This document shows, piece after piece, positions 1-7,580 of a DNA stretch of 64,000 nucleotides. The position numbers were made by a program, and so were the translations under genes. Position 1 is the stretch's first letter, and each line of letters opens with the position of its first letter. Source of the DNA: DASREM01 sp035652095 (GTDB lineage: Bacteria > Acidobacteriota > Terriglobia > Terriglobales > Acidobacteriaceae); NCBI GenBank assembly GCA_035652095.1, contig DASREM010000038.1:62001-126000 (forward strand). Reading direction: 5' to 3'. Under the pieces are notes generated by a model that saw only the letters and a program-made list of their open reading frames with translations, was not told the DNA's origin and made no database searches.

Positions 1-423
1 GGCGGCCATCCCGATCATGATGCGGCGGCGCTGGTTGCCAGACTTGCCATTGAGATCCTACACCGGGAAAACGCGACCGTGCCTGATCTGCTGGAAATGG
101 CCTCTTATCACGCAAGGGAGGGAAGCCTGGTAACGGGCCAGTTCCTCGATGAGACTTCCAACCCCTCCTTGCTGATCGAATTACATCCGGACGAGTTGGA
201 TCGCAAACAACAAATGCTGCGCTCCTTTCGCTCGCAATGGCGAGTCCTTCAGAGCTTTGCCCTGGGCACTGAGATGCTGCGCCGGGCCCCGCTTTATGAT
301 TTCAGCCTTCCGCCCCACTCTGGCAAGCTCTGGTACGAGTGTTTGGGATGGGCCATGACCGGATCCCGCTGGCGCTCGCTCGCCTCCTCTGCCATGAATG
401 AAATGGATCGGGTATGCGTCTGA
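1..423 (+). CDS. PIG-L (LmbE-like) deacetylase, C-terminal part
   Basis: The frame is open from base 1, so the gene begins outside the window. The first visible residues are GGHPDHDAAA, the conserved HPDH motif of PIG-L/LmbE N-acetylglucosamine deacetylases, which supplies a zinc ligand and catalytic histidine. About 140 residues remain up to the TGA at 421-423. A GTG at 79 is in frame but lies after the motif and cannot be the start. The end overlaps the next glycosyltransferase gene by 10 bases, so the two are probably translationally coupled. Role (family knowledge plus context): removal of N-acetyl from a sugar or sugar-lipid precursor. The family call rests on a single motif and on context. 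Confidence 0.75.
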   Translation, partial: GGHPDHDAAALVARLAIEILHRENATVPDLLEMASYHAREGSLVTGQFLDETSNPSLLIELHPDELDRKQQMLRSFRSQWRVLQSFALGTEMLRRAPLYDFSLPPHSGKLWYECLGWAMTGSRWRSLASSAMNEMDRVCV

Positions 424-1478
424 CCGTGCTCAACGTCAGCTATCCCCTGGCGCATGTGTCGCCAGCCACAGCTGGCGGGGCGGAGCAGGTGCTGCTGACC
501 CTTGACCAGGCGTTGGTGCGTTCGGGTCACCGTTCGATTGTGATTGCGCCCGCAGGGTCCAGAACTCACGGATTACTGCTTCCCATCCCGCGATCGGCCA
601 AAAACCTGGACGAGCAGGCGAAGCAGCGAGCCTGTTCCGAAAACGCGAAGGCGATTCAACTTGCCCTCGAGACCTTCCCCATCGATCTCGTTCATCTTCA
701 CGGGATCGATTTCATGGAGTACTTGCCGCCAGCGGAGGTTCCTACCATTGTCACACTGCACCTGCCGCCGAGCTGGTATCCCTCTGCCGCGTTCAACGGA
801 GAGATGCCGAACCTTCATCGGGTATGTGTCTCGGAGTCGCAACGCAGGGCATGCCCACCGCGTGCGCACATTGCAGCGGTTATCCCGAATGGGGTTGCTG
901 CGCACCCGGGGCCGCTGCCCAAGAAGGGGAATTACGTCGTCAGCCTTGGACGAATTTGCCCAGAGAAGGGCTTTCACCTGGCTCTGGAGGCTGCCAGCCA
1001 TTGCGACCTGCCCCTCTTGCTGGCCGGAGAAGTATTCGAGTATCCGGAGCATGGCGCCTATTTCGAACAGTGGATCAAGCCGCGGTTGCGCGCGCCTCAT
1101 AAATTTCTCGGTCCAGTTGGCGGAGAAAGAAAACGCCAGTTGCTGGCGGGTGCCCGATGTTTATTGATCTCAAGCAGCGCGCAGGAAACCAGTTCTCTGG
1201 TCGCCATGGAAGCTTTGGCCTGTGGTACTCCGGTGATCGCCTTTCCCAACGGTGCGCTGCCGGAGCTCGTTGAGCATGGCCGCACCGGGTTCCTGGTGAA
1301 TTCTGTGGAACAGATGGCAAGGGCCATTCTGGATGCCGATCTGTTAGACCGCAATTACTGTATGCGAATTGCCCAGGAGCGCTTCGCCGAGCAGCGCATG
1401 GTAGCTGATTATTTCGGTCTCTATGCGCGAGCGACCTCGCACGCGGCACGCCAGATCGAACATGAGGTGCCCTGCTGA
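414..1478 (+). CDS. GT4-family glycosyltransferase
   Basis: The protein has 354 residues and a GT-B fold. The N-terminal half carries GGAEQ at residues 21-25, typical of GT4 acceptor domains. The C-terminal Glycos_transf_1 half starts near SLGRICPEKG (177-186) and carries the E-x7-E motif (E258, E266) followed by ACGTPVIA, which binds the nucleotide-sugar donor. It is a cytoplasmic or membrane-peripheral enzyme that adds a sugar to a glycan or lipid carrier. Donor and acceptor cannot be told from sequence. The gene overlaps the PIG-L gene by 10 bases and the next gene by one base (TGATG), so the three form an operon. Confidence 0.9.
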   Translation: MRLTVLNVSYPLAHVSPATAGGAEQVLLTLDQALVRSGHRSIVIAPAGSRTHGLLLPIPRSAKNLDEQAKQRACSENAKAIQLALETFPIDLVHLHGIDFMEYLPPAEVPTIVTLHLPPSWYPSAAFNGEMPNLHRVCVSESQRRACPPRAHIAAVIPNGVAAHPGPLPKKGNYVVSLGRICPEKGFHLALEAASHCDLPLLLAGEVFEYPEHGAYFEQWIKPRLRAPHKFLGPVGGERKRQLLAGARCLLISSSAQETSSLVAMEALACGTPVIAFPNGALPELVEHGRTGFLVNSVEQMARAILDADLLDRNYCMRIAQERFAEQRMVADYFGLYARATSHAARQIEHEVPC

Positions 1479-2479
1479 TGCCTGCCCTGGGATTGCAGGC
1501 CCGGTTGTTCACCGATGTGAACCAGATCTCATCGCTGAGACATGAGTGGGACGATCTATTTCGACGCTGCCCCGGCGCCACTACCTTTCAGCGCCCGCAA
1601 TGGATTTTGAGTTGGTTCCACGTATTCCGTCCCGCGAGACCATTCGTAGTTGCCGTCTGGCATGAATCTCTGCTCGTAGGCCTGGCGCCGCTCCTCATCT
1701 ACAACAGAGACTCTCAATCTGTGCTGGCTTTTGCCGGTGGCGGCGTCTCGGACTATCTCGACGTGCTGATTGACCCTGCCCATGCCTCCGAAGTGTGGGA
1801 TGCAATTCTCGAAGCCATCGGATCGCACCGGCGCTCCTGGGATCGAGTTGAGCTTACCGACTTGCCGCAGGCTTCGATCGCGTTGCAGAAGAACCGCACT
1901 TTCCATTTGGAGATCCACGATACTTGCCCGGTTCTGGAACTGCCGTCCTCTGTTGGCCTCATGGGATCTGTCATTCCAGCGCACAAGCTGAGGAACTATC
2001 GCAATGCCAGGCGTCGCCTGGGTGAGGCTGGACCTTTCCGAATTGAGATCGCAACCGCGGCGAACCTTGAGGAGTCCCTCTCGACTCTGTTTCGCCTGCA
2101 TTCGGATCGTTGGAATCGCGCCGGCCACCGGGGTGTCTTATTGCAGGATGAGGTACGCCGCTTTCATCATGAGATTGCGCCGCAACTCGTCGCGGCGGGC
2201 ATCTTACGCCTCTACCTGCTTCGGTTGAACGACACTACCCTCGCCACCCTTTACGCATTCTTCGAACATGACGTCGTGTACTGCTACCTCCAAGGCTTTG
2301 ATCCCGAGTACAGCAAGCTCAGCCCGGGAACTTTCATCCTTGGCGCTGTGATCGAAGATGCGATTCGCCACCGGGCAGGGAAAATCGACTTTCTTCGCGG
2401 CCGCGAGTCGTACAAGTACTCGTGGGGCGCGCACGATCATCCCACGTATTGCCTCACACAACGGCCGGACAGCGCCTGA
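1478..2479 (+). CDS. CelD/FemAB-like GNAT acyltransferase
   Basis: The product has 333 residues and resembles the Acetyltransf_6 (BcsL/CelD) group of the GNAT superfamily. Supporting segments are the central region around residues 165-215, rich in R and K and leading into LHSDRWNRAGHRG, and the C-terminal DFLRGRESYKYSWGA segment near 305-319, typical of this group. Members transfer an acyl group, often onto amino sugars of extracellular polysaccharides. Following a deacetylase and a glycosyltransferase, it could re-acylate the amino group freed by the PIG-L enzyme (inference). Start ATG 1478 overlaps the previous stop. The exact acyl donor is unknown. Confidence 0.75.
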   Translation: MPALGLQARLFTDVNQISSLRHEWDDLFRRCPGATTFQRPQWILSWFHVFRPARPFVVAVWHESLLVGLAPLLIYNRDSQSVLAFAGGGVSDYLDVLIDPAHASEVWDAILEAIGSHRRSWDRVELTDLPQASIALQKNRTFHLEIHDTCPVLELPSSVGLMGSVIPAHKLRNYRNARRRLGEAGPFRIEIATAANLEESLSTLFRLHSDRWNRAGHRGVLLQDEVRRFHHEIAPQLVAAGILRLYLLRLNDTTLATLYAFFEHDVVYCYLQGFDPEYSKLSPGTFILGAVIEDAIRHRAGKIDFLRGRESYKYSWGAHDHPTYCLTQRPDSA

Positions 2480-2793
2480 GTAGTAAGGTTACCGGAAAGC
2501 ATCGCAAAACGATGAAAGGGCAGGGGAGTGTCGGAGCGATCTGGAACCGTCCGCCCCCAGGCTGCTGACCAGCCTTTTAAAGCGGTCCGGCAAGCCCGGG
2601 GACGGTTCCACCGCACCTAGTGCCGACTTAGATGGGGGTCCCGGGCAGCAGGTTGGGTGAGGGACTCAGGATTTCATCCTTGGGGCGCAAAACTGCCGGT
2701 TGTCCTTCGGGAGACACACTGGGATAGCGGCCTTAATGCAACGGGTCTTTCTCAGCCCGCATCCGACTTGCCCGAGAACGGGAGGCAAAATTC
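2480..2793. other. Gene-free stretch with a nested hairpin
   Basis: No convincing gene lies in these 314 bases. They hold a long-armed inverted repeat (listed separately, 2543-2609) and the GGGAGG ribosome binding site of the next gene near 2780. No clear promoter was recognised. Confidence 0.5.
2543..2609. repeat. Nested inverted repeat, REP-like or structured RNA
   Basis: GGAACCGTCC (2543-2552) is the perfect complement of GGACGGTTCC (2600-2609), and a second small hairpin GGCTG/CAGCC sits inside (2560-2574). There is no U-tract after the stem, so a simple terminator is unlikely. The shape, one long outer stem with an inner stem-loop, fits a REP/BIME-type intergenic repeat or the remnant of a small mobile element. 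Whether other copies exist in the genome cannot be seen from this window. Confidence 0.4.
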
Positions 2794-3210
2794 ATGCCGG
2801 AAAAACGGACCATTGAGCGGGCCCGCCAGGACGCCCGGGAAGGCAAAGCGCCGACCACGCAGGCGGGTGAATTTGTGCGCGAAGAAATTGAGCATGTGCG
2901 CGACGGGAAGCACGGGGTGCGCAATCCCAAGCAGGCGATCGCGATCGGCCTCTCCAAGGCCCGAAAAGCGGGAGTGAAGCTGCCGCCGGCGCCGCGCGGG
3001 TCCGCTTCGGCCCGCAAGAGCAGGAGCACCGGACGCAAGCGCTCCGGCGCGACTTCCCGCAAGCGGTCGCAAGCCACTACCCGCGCTTTGAAGCGGGAAG
3101 GGCGGTCCGGCGCCTCGCATGCTGCGCTTTCACGACACGCGAAATCTGCGGCCCGAACCCGTCGGTCCCGCAGCGGAAAGAAGGCAGGCCAGTCGCGCAA
3201 AGCAGCCTAG
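2794..3210 (+). CDS. DUF6496 protein with histone-like basic tail
   Basis: The protein has 138 residues. The first 70 contain the DUF6496 signature (TIERARQDAREGK, GEFVREEIEHVRDGKHG, KQAIAIGLSKARKAG). The last 70 are almost only R, K, S, A and G in repeats such as RKRS and SRKR, resembling histone H1 or AlgP tails. Such tails usually bind DNA or RNA without sequence specificity, so a nucleoid-associated role is likely (inference). The function of DUF6496 is not known. The start is supported by GGGAGG about 8 bases upstream. It lies 8 bases before the DUF72 gene, probably in one operon. Confidence 0.8.
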   Translation: MPEKRTIERARQDAREGKAPTTQAGEFVREEIEHVRDGKHGVRNPKQAIAIGLSKARKAGVKLPPAPRGSASARKSRSTGRKRSGATSRKRSQATTRALKREGRSGASHAALSRHAKSAARTRRSRSGKKAGQSRKAA

Positions 3211-3218
3211 AAACTGCC

Positions 3219-3959
3219 ATGAAGGCCAGGCTGCACATCGGCACTTCGGGCTGGCACTACAAGCATTGGTTGGGCAACTTCTACCCCCCGAAATTGCCAC
3301 CGGCCAAAATGTTCGAATGGTATGCCCGGCATTTTCGCACCGTTGAACTGAATAACAGCTTCTATCGTCTTCCGACCGAAGATGCGTTCCTGCACTGGCG
3401 CAGCCAGGCTCCGCCGGGCTTCACCTTCGCTGTGAAAGCCAGCCGTTTTATTACCCACATGAAGAAGCTTAAGGATCCGCACAGCTCGGTGGAGAAGTTC
3501 TTCCAACGGGCCCTACTGCTAAACGAAAAGCTCGGCCCCGTCCTGTTCCAGTTGCCGCCGGGCTGGCCGGTGAATCTAGACCGCCTCGAAGAATTTCTTG
3601 CCGTCCTTCCGTCCGGCCTGCGTTACGTCTTCGAATTTCGCGACGAAAGTTGGCACAGCGAATCCGTATACCGGATTTTGCGCCGCCACAATGCTGCTCT
3701 TTGTGTCCATGATTGGCGTGCCGCGCAGGGTCCAGCTGTCATCACGGCAGACTTTACCTACGTTCGTATGCATGGGCCGAGCGGGGCCTACCACGGCAGC
3801 TACAGCAACTTCCAGCTGGAGAACTGGGCGAGCCGGATTGAGGGATGGGGAACCAGCTTGGCGGCGATCTACCTCTACTTCAACAATGACCAAGGGGGAT
3901 TCGCAGTGAGGAACGCACAGACGCTGCAGGGGTTTGTCGGCTTACGCGCAGCCGCCTGA
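3219..3959 (+). CDS. DUF72 (YecE-like) TIM-barrel protein
   Basis: The product has 246 residues and is full length for DUF72. Family motifs are IGTSGWHYKHW near the N-terminus, ELNNSFYRLP around residue 45, FAVKASRFITH, VFEFRDESWH, and YVRMHGPSGAYHGSY towards the end. The fold is a TIM barrel. The biochemical role of the family is unresolved; related proteins are associated with Fe-S or radical chemistry and DNA metabolism, without firm proof. It sits 8 bases after the DUF6496 gene. Confidence 0.9.
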   Translation: MKARLHIGTSGWHYKHWLGNFYPPKLPPAKMFEWYARHFRTVELNNSFYRLPTEDAFLHWRSQAPPGFTFAVKASRFITHMKKLKDPHSSVEKFFQRALLLNEKLGPVLFQLPPGWPVNLDRLEEFLAVLPSGLRYVFEFRDESWHSESVYRILRRHNAALCVHDWRAAQGPAVITADFTYVRMHGPSGAYHGSYSNFQLENWASRIEGWGTSLAAIYLYFNNDQGGFAVRNAQTLQGFVGLRAAA

Positions 3960-4127
3960 GTTCTTGCCTGGTGCCCATTCATACCCGCTTTTCTGCACCA
4001 TTTTCGATGATATCCGTACGGCAACAGAAGTTGGCAATTACAGGTTCGGCCTGATCCCCAAGGCGGCTACACCGGGTTAATGTGTGCCCTAGCGACTGAC
4101 AACGCGAGTTCAAAGGAGGTTTCTAAC

Positions 4128-4304
4128 ATGCTTTATTGGGCTTTGGTCTTCCTGATCGTGGCCATCGTCGCCGGTGTGCTGGGCTTTGCTGGAATTGCCA
4201 CTGCCGCCGCCGGAATCGCCAAGCTTCTGTTCTATGTTTTCCTCGTGATTTTCCTGATCACCTTGATCATGGGTCTGGGCCGACGTGGCAGGACTGGAGT
4301 TTAG
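4128..4304 (+). CDS. DUF1328 small membrane protein (YtjA-like)
   Basis: The product has 58 residues and consists of two hydrophobic helices, MLYWALVFLIVAIVAGVLG and the AGIAKLLFYVFLVIFLITLI segment, joined by GIATAA and ending in GRRGRTGV. This is the DUF1328 pattern found in many stress-inducible small inner-membrane proteins. An upstream in-frame ATG at 4080 exists, but AAAGGAGGT at 4112-4120 points to ATG 4128. Function unknown. Confidence 0.9.
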   Translation: MLYWALVFLIVAIVAGVLGFAGIATAAAGIAKLLFYVFLVIFLITLIMGLGRRGRTGV

Positions 4305-4412
4305 CCTCTGCGGCCAGCTGTGAGAACGTTGTGGTTCGCCTCCCGACCCGGGCCGGGGGTTCCCGACAAGGGACCTTCTCCCCGGGTTTCGCTTATGCTT
4401 TTCCTGCTTCGG

Positions 4413-4943
4413 CTATATCAACAGAAGTGCTCGCCGGGTTTCTCTTCGCGTCAGTTCCAGCGTTACTCCGTATACGAGATGCGCGCCCAGCGCAGAGGAG
4501 TGCTGCGACAGCGAATTTTCGGCCGGGGACTGTGAAAGTCCGAGGGCGGGAACCGCCAACTCGTCGGCGCCCAGAAATAACGCGGCACCAAATAGGGCGC
4601 CATCGGCCACACGGTGGCGCCGCTTGTGTTCCGCCAAAGCTCCATAAATTGCTCCCATAGCCGCCCCAAAGCCATAGTGGACCATCGGCCCAGCAATCTT
4701 CTTCTGCTCTTTACCGAGTTTGACGCCCGCCAGCGAATCAAGCAGCCATGCGGCGGTTTTCATGGTTGCGTCCTCACTCTCTTCCGGCTGCTGCAGCCCC
4801 GAAGTTCCTGAACAGTTTGCTTGGGCCTTCCTCAGTGCGGCCTGGAATTGATTCATGGCCCAACTTCCTGCCAAGCCGCCCAGCAGGCCCGCAATCGCTC
4901 CTCGTACCCAGTCCGGCCGGCGCCGCAGCCGTGGAAACCTCAT
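4413..4943 (-). CDS. DUF1440 (YagU-like) membrane protein
   Basis: The protein has 176 residues. It begins with a basic stretch and a glycine-rich helix (GAIAGLLGGLAGSWAMN), then a variable middle part and GPMVHYGFGAAMGAIYGAL and GALFGAALFLGADELAVPALGL, which match the DUF1440 inner-membrane family. Several predicted membrane segments are present. Family members such as E. coli YagU are linked to acid resistance, but the mechanism is unknown. The gene lies alone between short intergenic spacers. Confidence 0.8.
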   Translation of the reverse strand: MRFPRLRRRPDWVRGAIAGLLGGLAGSWAMNQFQAALRKAQANCSGTSGLQQPEESEDATMKTAAWLLDSLAGVKLGKEQKKIAGPMVHYGFGAAMGAIYGALAEHKRRHRVADGALFGAALFLGADELAVPALGLSQSPAENSLSQHSSALGAHLVYGVTLELTRRETRRALLLI

Positions 4944-4999
4944 ACGCGCTCCTCTTTTGAAAAGTTAGCCCTGCGATTTCTGCACGCCAGGGCAGCAAA

Positions 5000-5025
5000 A
5001 AGGCCCGGGAATGGACCCGGGCCTT
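5000..5025 (-). terminator. Rho-independent terminator of the DUF5818-like gene
   Basis: A perfect 10-bp stem (AAGGCCCGGG at 5000-5009, CCCGGGCCTT at 5016-5025) with a six-base loop is followed on the minus strand by a run of five T. It lies 20 bases after the stop of the minus-strand gene 5045-5590. Confidence 0.85.
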
Positions 5026-5044
5026 GGTTAGAAGGTGAGGTAAC

Positions 5045-5590
5045 TTACTGCTTGGGCTGGTCCGATCCGCCCATGCTGCTGCTCTTGCTCTTCTTGCCCA
5101 TTGAGCAGCTCTCGGAAACCATGTCCACGCTGGTTACGTTGAAGGTCTTGCCGCTGGAGCCCTTGCTCATACCGGACCCGCTGCTGGACTCGGACATCGC
5201 CCCGCCATTCTCCCAGCTGCCGTGAACTGTCACTTCGTGGCCGGCATGTGCAGAGACGTCCGCGCCAGCCAGGGTAACGGTCTTTCCGCCCTTCTCTTCA
5301 AGCATGTAATTGCCGCCTTCGGAACGAATGCACCCCTTCAGCTTCTTTTCGCCTTTCGTGGCGCCTTTTTCAGAACCCATGGAAGACGATCCCTGGCTCT
5401 GTCCCATGCTGGATCCCGATGTCGATCCTTGGCCCATGCTCGAGTCGTGACCCGTCTGCCCCGACTGCCCGGACATCGCTGGAGACGACCCCTGGGTCCC
5501 TTGGGAGTTGTCGGTCGAAGGAGTGGTTTGCGCCATGGACGCAACCGCAAACAGCAATGCAGTACCTAACGCCAAAGACAAATGTTTCAT
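5045..5590 (-). CDS. Secreted Ser/Gly/Met-rich protein with DUF5818-like core
   Basis: The protein has 181 residues. A clear signal peptide (MKHLSLALGTALLFAVASMAQ) is followed by a low-complexity region rich in S, G, Q and M with repeated SSMGQ/SSMGS units. A small beta-type core follows (KLKGCIRSEGGNYMLEE, KTVTLAGADVSAHAGHEVTVHG), resembling the DUF5818 domain of acidobacterial exported proteins, then a second serine-rich tail. It probably acts in the periplasm or on the surface; its role is unknown. It ends at a strong terminator (5000-5025). Confidence 0.7.
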   Translation of the reverse strand: MKHLSLALGTALLFAVASMAQTTPSTDNSQGTQGSSPAMSGQSGQTGHDSSMGQGSTSGSSMGQSQGSSSMGSEKGATKGEKKLKGCIRSEGGNYMLEEKGGKTVTLAGADVSAHAGHEVTVHGSWENGGAMSESSSGSGMSKGSSGKTFNVTSVDMVSESCSMGKKSKSSSMGGSDQPKQ

Positions 5591-5647
5591 TTCGCTCTCC
5601 TGATACGGTCAGAATCGAACCGCTCTCTGTTTGACTTCGGGACGGTC

Positions 5648-6253
5648 TTACGCGACAGTCCTCTGTGTCTGCTCAGACGCATGTGGCAAGGACGTAGGTT
5701 GCAGGTGGGAAACCGGATTCTTGCTCAAAACCGATTGGATCGTGCCAAGCAGCTGCTCCCGGGACGCCGCCTTATCGCAATATGCATTGACCACGCCCAG
5801 GATTTTGGCCGGGATTGTAGTCAAGCCGGAAAAAAGCACAACCGGCAAGTCGGGACGAATTCGCTTCAGCGCGGAAGCCACTTCGTAGCCGTTCATGCCC
5901 GGCATCTCGTAGTCAACTACAACCGCGTCTACCACGTGTTTCGCGACCAGTTCCAGGCCGAGTTTTCCGGACGAGGCCGTTAACACCCGGTGCCCAAGCA
6001 TTTCGAACATCAACTTGTAGAGCGCTAAGCCGGGTTCGTAGTCATCGATCCAAACCAGGGTTTTCTGCCCGGGAACATAGGGGGTGTCGTGATGAAGCAG
6101 TTTGCGCTCGGTCCGACGACTCTGTCCGGTGAACGACGATGATACCCACGCTCGGCGTTTCGAGACTTTTGGCACGATTTCAAAGTACTGGCGTCGCCTG
6201 AATTTCACAATGCGGACGAACCTGTAGGCAAATACATAAAAGCATGTAAGCAA
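5648..6253 (-). CDS. Stand-alone response-regulator receiver domain
   Basis: The open frame has 201 codons. A CheY-type receiver covers roughly residues 65-180: the acidic pair in LVWIDDYEP, the phospho-acceptor aspartate in AVVVDYEMPGMNG, a conserved serine in VVLFSGL and the lysine in NAYCDKAAS. No output domain follows, so it acts through partners or phosphorelay. No histidine kinase is nearby. The first 60 residues do not look like a conserved domain and the listed start is a TTG; a downstream GTG (near 6175) is also possible, so the N-terminus is uncertain. Confidence 0.75.
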   Translation of the reverse strand: MLTCFYVFAYRFVRIVKFRRRQYFEIVPKVSKRRAWVSSSFTGQSRRTERKLLHHDTPYVPGQKTLVWIDDYEPGLALYKLMFEMLGHRVLTASSGKLGLELVAKHVVDAVVVDYEMPGMNGYEVASALKRIRPDLPVVLFSGLTTIPAKILGVVNAYCDKAASREQLLGTIQSVLSKNPVSHLQPTSLPHASEQTQRTVA

Positions 6254-6353
6254 TTTCAGCGGAAGGCCCTATCAGGTACTTAGGTTATCCACTCATTTTG
6301 TTGATGGTGAGAAGAGTCCCTCATCCAGACGGGGCATGAACTTGGCCCAACAA

Positions 6354-6380
6354 AAAAGGCGCCTTTTGCAAGAGCGCCTT
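6354..6380 (-). terminator. Terminator of the ferritin-like gene
   Basis: On the minus strand AAGGCGC, a ten-base loop and GCGCCTT are followed by a T run, about 24 bases after the stop of the gene 6404-7018. Confidence 0.8.
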
Positions 6381-6403
6381 CATTCATTAATCTTCCTTTG
6401 CGG

Positions 6404-7018
6404 CTACGAGGCCTTTTTGATCGGTCTAGCTTTTTGCTGGTCTTCCGACTCCGACTTGGTGTCTTCTGCTTCGCCCAGATCCTCCAGAAGCGTTTTCATG
6501 TCGTCCGCGTGCTCTTCCTCTTTTGCCAGGATCTCTTCCATCATGCGCCGACTCGTGGGATCGTTTTCTCCCAGGTAGCGGATAATTTCGCCGTAGGATT
6601 CGATCGCGATCCGTTCCGCTACCAGGTCTTCTCGGATCATGTCCACGATAGTCGACCCTTCTACGTATTCTGAGTGGCTTCTGTCCACCAGCCCTTGCGG
6701 ATTGAGGTCCGGTGCGCCATCCAGTTGGCTGATCCGTTCCGCGATCTGGTCCGCGTGCTTCTGTTCCTCCTCCGCGTGTTCGAGGAACTCGCTTTTCACC
6801 GCTTCGGAGTGGATGCCAGACGCCATGTAGTAGTGGCGTTTGTAACGAAGCACACACACCAATTCCGTGGCTAAGGCATCGTTGAGGATCTTGATTACCG
6901 TCTCGCGATTGCCTTTGTAATTGTCAGTGACGGCGCCGTTCTTAATGTGCTGGCGAGCACGTTGCCGAATGGCTGTAATGTCGGAGACAAAATCCCCATG
7001 CGTTCCTTTTGCGCCCAC
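6404..7018 (-). CDS. Bacterioferritin/ferritin-like di-iron protein
   Basis: The protein has 204 residues and a four-helix ferritin-like core. Likely iron ligands are E in NDALATELVCVL, the EEEQKHADQ helix, E in DLVAERIAIESY and the EEEHADDMK helix, i.e. two E-x2-H type motifs. An N-terminal extension of about 40 residues and a charged C-terminal tail (KSESEDQQKARPIKK) flank the core. It probably oxidises and stores iron or protects DNA, as in the bacterioferritin/Dps group. Start is GTG 7018 with AGGAGG upstream. A heme-ligand methionine cannot be assigned with certainty. Confidence 0.85.
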   Translation of the reverse strand: MGAKGTHGDFVSDITAIRQRARQHIKNGAVTDNYKGNRETVIKILNDALATELVCVLRYKRHYYMASGIHSEAVKSEFLEHAEEEQKHADQIAERISQLDGAPDLNPQGLVDRSHSEYVEGSTIVDMIREDLVAERIAIESYGEIIRYLGENDPTSRRMMEEILAKEEEHADDMKTLLEDLGEAEDTKSESEDQQKARPIKKAS

Positions 7019-7063
7019 TTATCTGTCCTCCTGGCGTCGGCCTTCGTTTCGATTGCGGGTTGC

Positions 7064-7216
7064 TTAAACCCGGCCCATCAGGGCGAGCACGATGACAATC
7101 AGCAGAACCAGGCCCAACCCGCCACTGGGATAGTATCCCCAGCCCGAACTGTAGGGCCATGTCGGCAGCGCGCCAAGCAGCAGCAAAACGAGGATAATGA
7201 TCAAAATCGTTCCCAC
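7064..7216 (-). CDS. DUF3309 small hydrophobic protein
   Basis: The protein has 50 residues. The sequence TILIIILVLLLLGALPTWPY followed by a short glycine-rich turn (SSGWGYYPSGGLG) and a second hydrophobic segment ending in LMGRV is the complete DUF3309 pattern. A longer in-frame open frame extends upstream to 7417, but that part is not protein-like. The start is GTG 7216 with GGAGG seven bases before it. Function unknown; such proteins occur among stress genes. Confidence 0.85.
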   Translation of the reverse strand: MGTILIIILVLLLLGALPTWPYSSGWGYYPSGGLGLVLLIVIVLALMGRV

Positions 7217-7580
7217 GATATTTCCTCCGATGTCGAGATTGCGAAACGCAGGCTTGACGGTAAAGGCCTCAGCTCTGCGTCGGGGCACACTCACAAATCG
7301 GCCCCACCGCTTAGAAACTAAGGCACCCCGACCCACCTTCCCATCCGGCAGAGTCTGTAACCGATGCCGAATCATTCTGTATCGTGAGATTCTCCTTGCA
7401 CTTAAAGCCATGCCCAACGGAACTCCCGGGTTGTCCTTTCGTACACTGTCCGTCCAGTCGGTTACTGTCCACCTGCGGTGCAGTACCTTGTGTCGTTCGT
7501 GACCTCGTCGGCGGCGACCAAGAAGGCTAGTCTCTGGAAAGCGTTACCGCGAATGCATCCTCAGCTTTCCGGAGGCAGTT
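7217..7580. other. Divergent intergenic region
   Basis: These 364 bases separate the minus-strand DUF3309 gene from the plus-strand beta-helix gene and should carry promoters for both. I see only a small CTTAG-AAA-CTAAG hairpin near 7311-7323 and the GGAGG ribosome binding site at 7571-7575; no gene. Confidence 0.5.
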
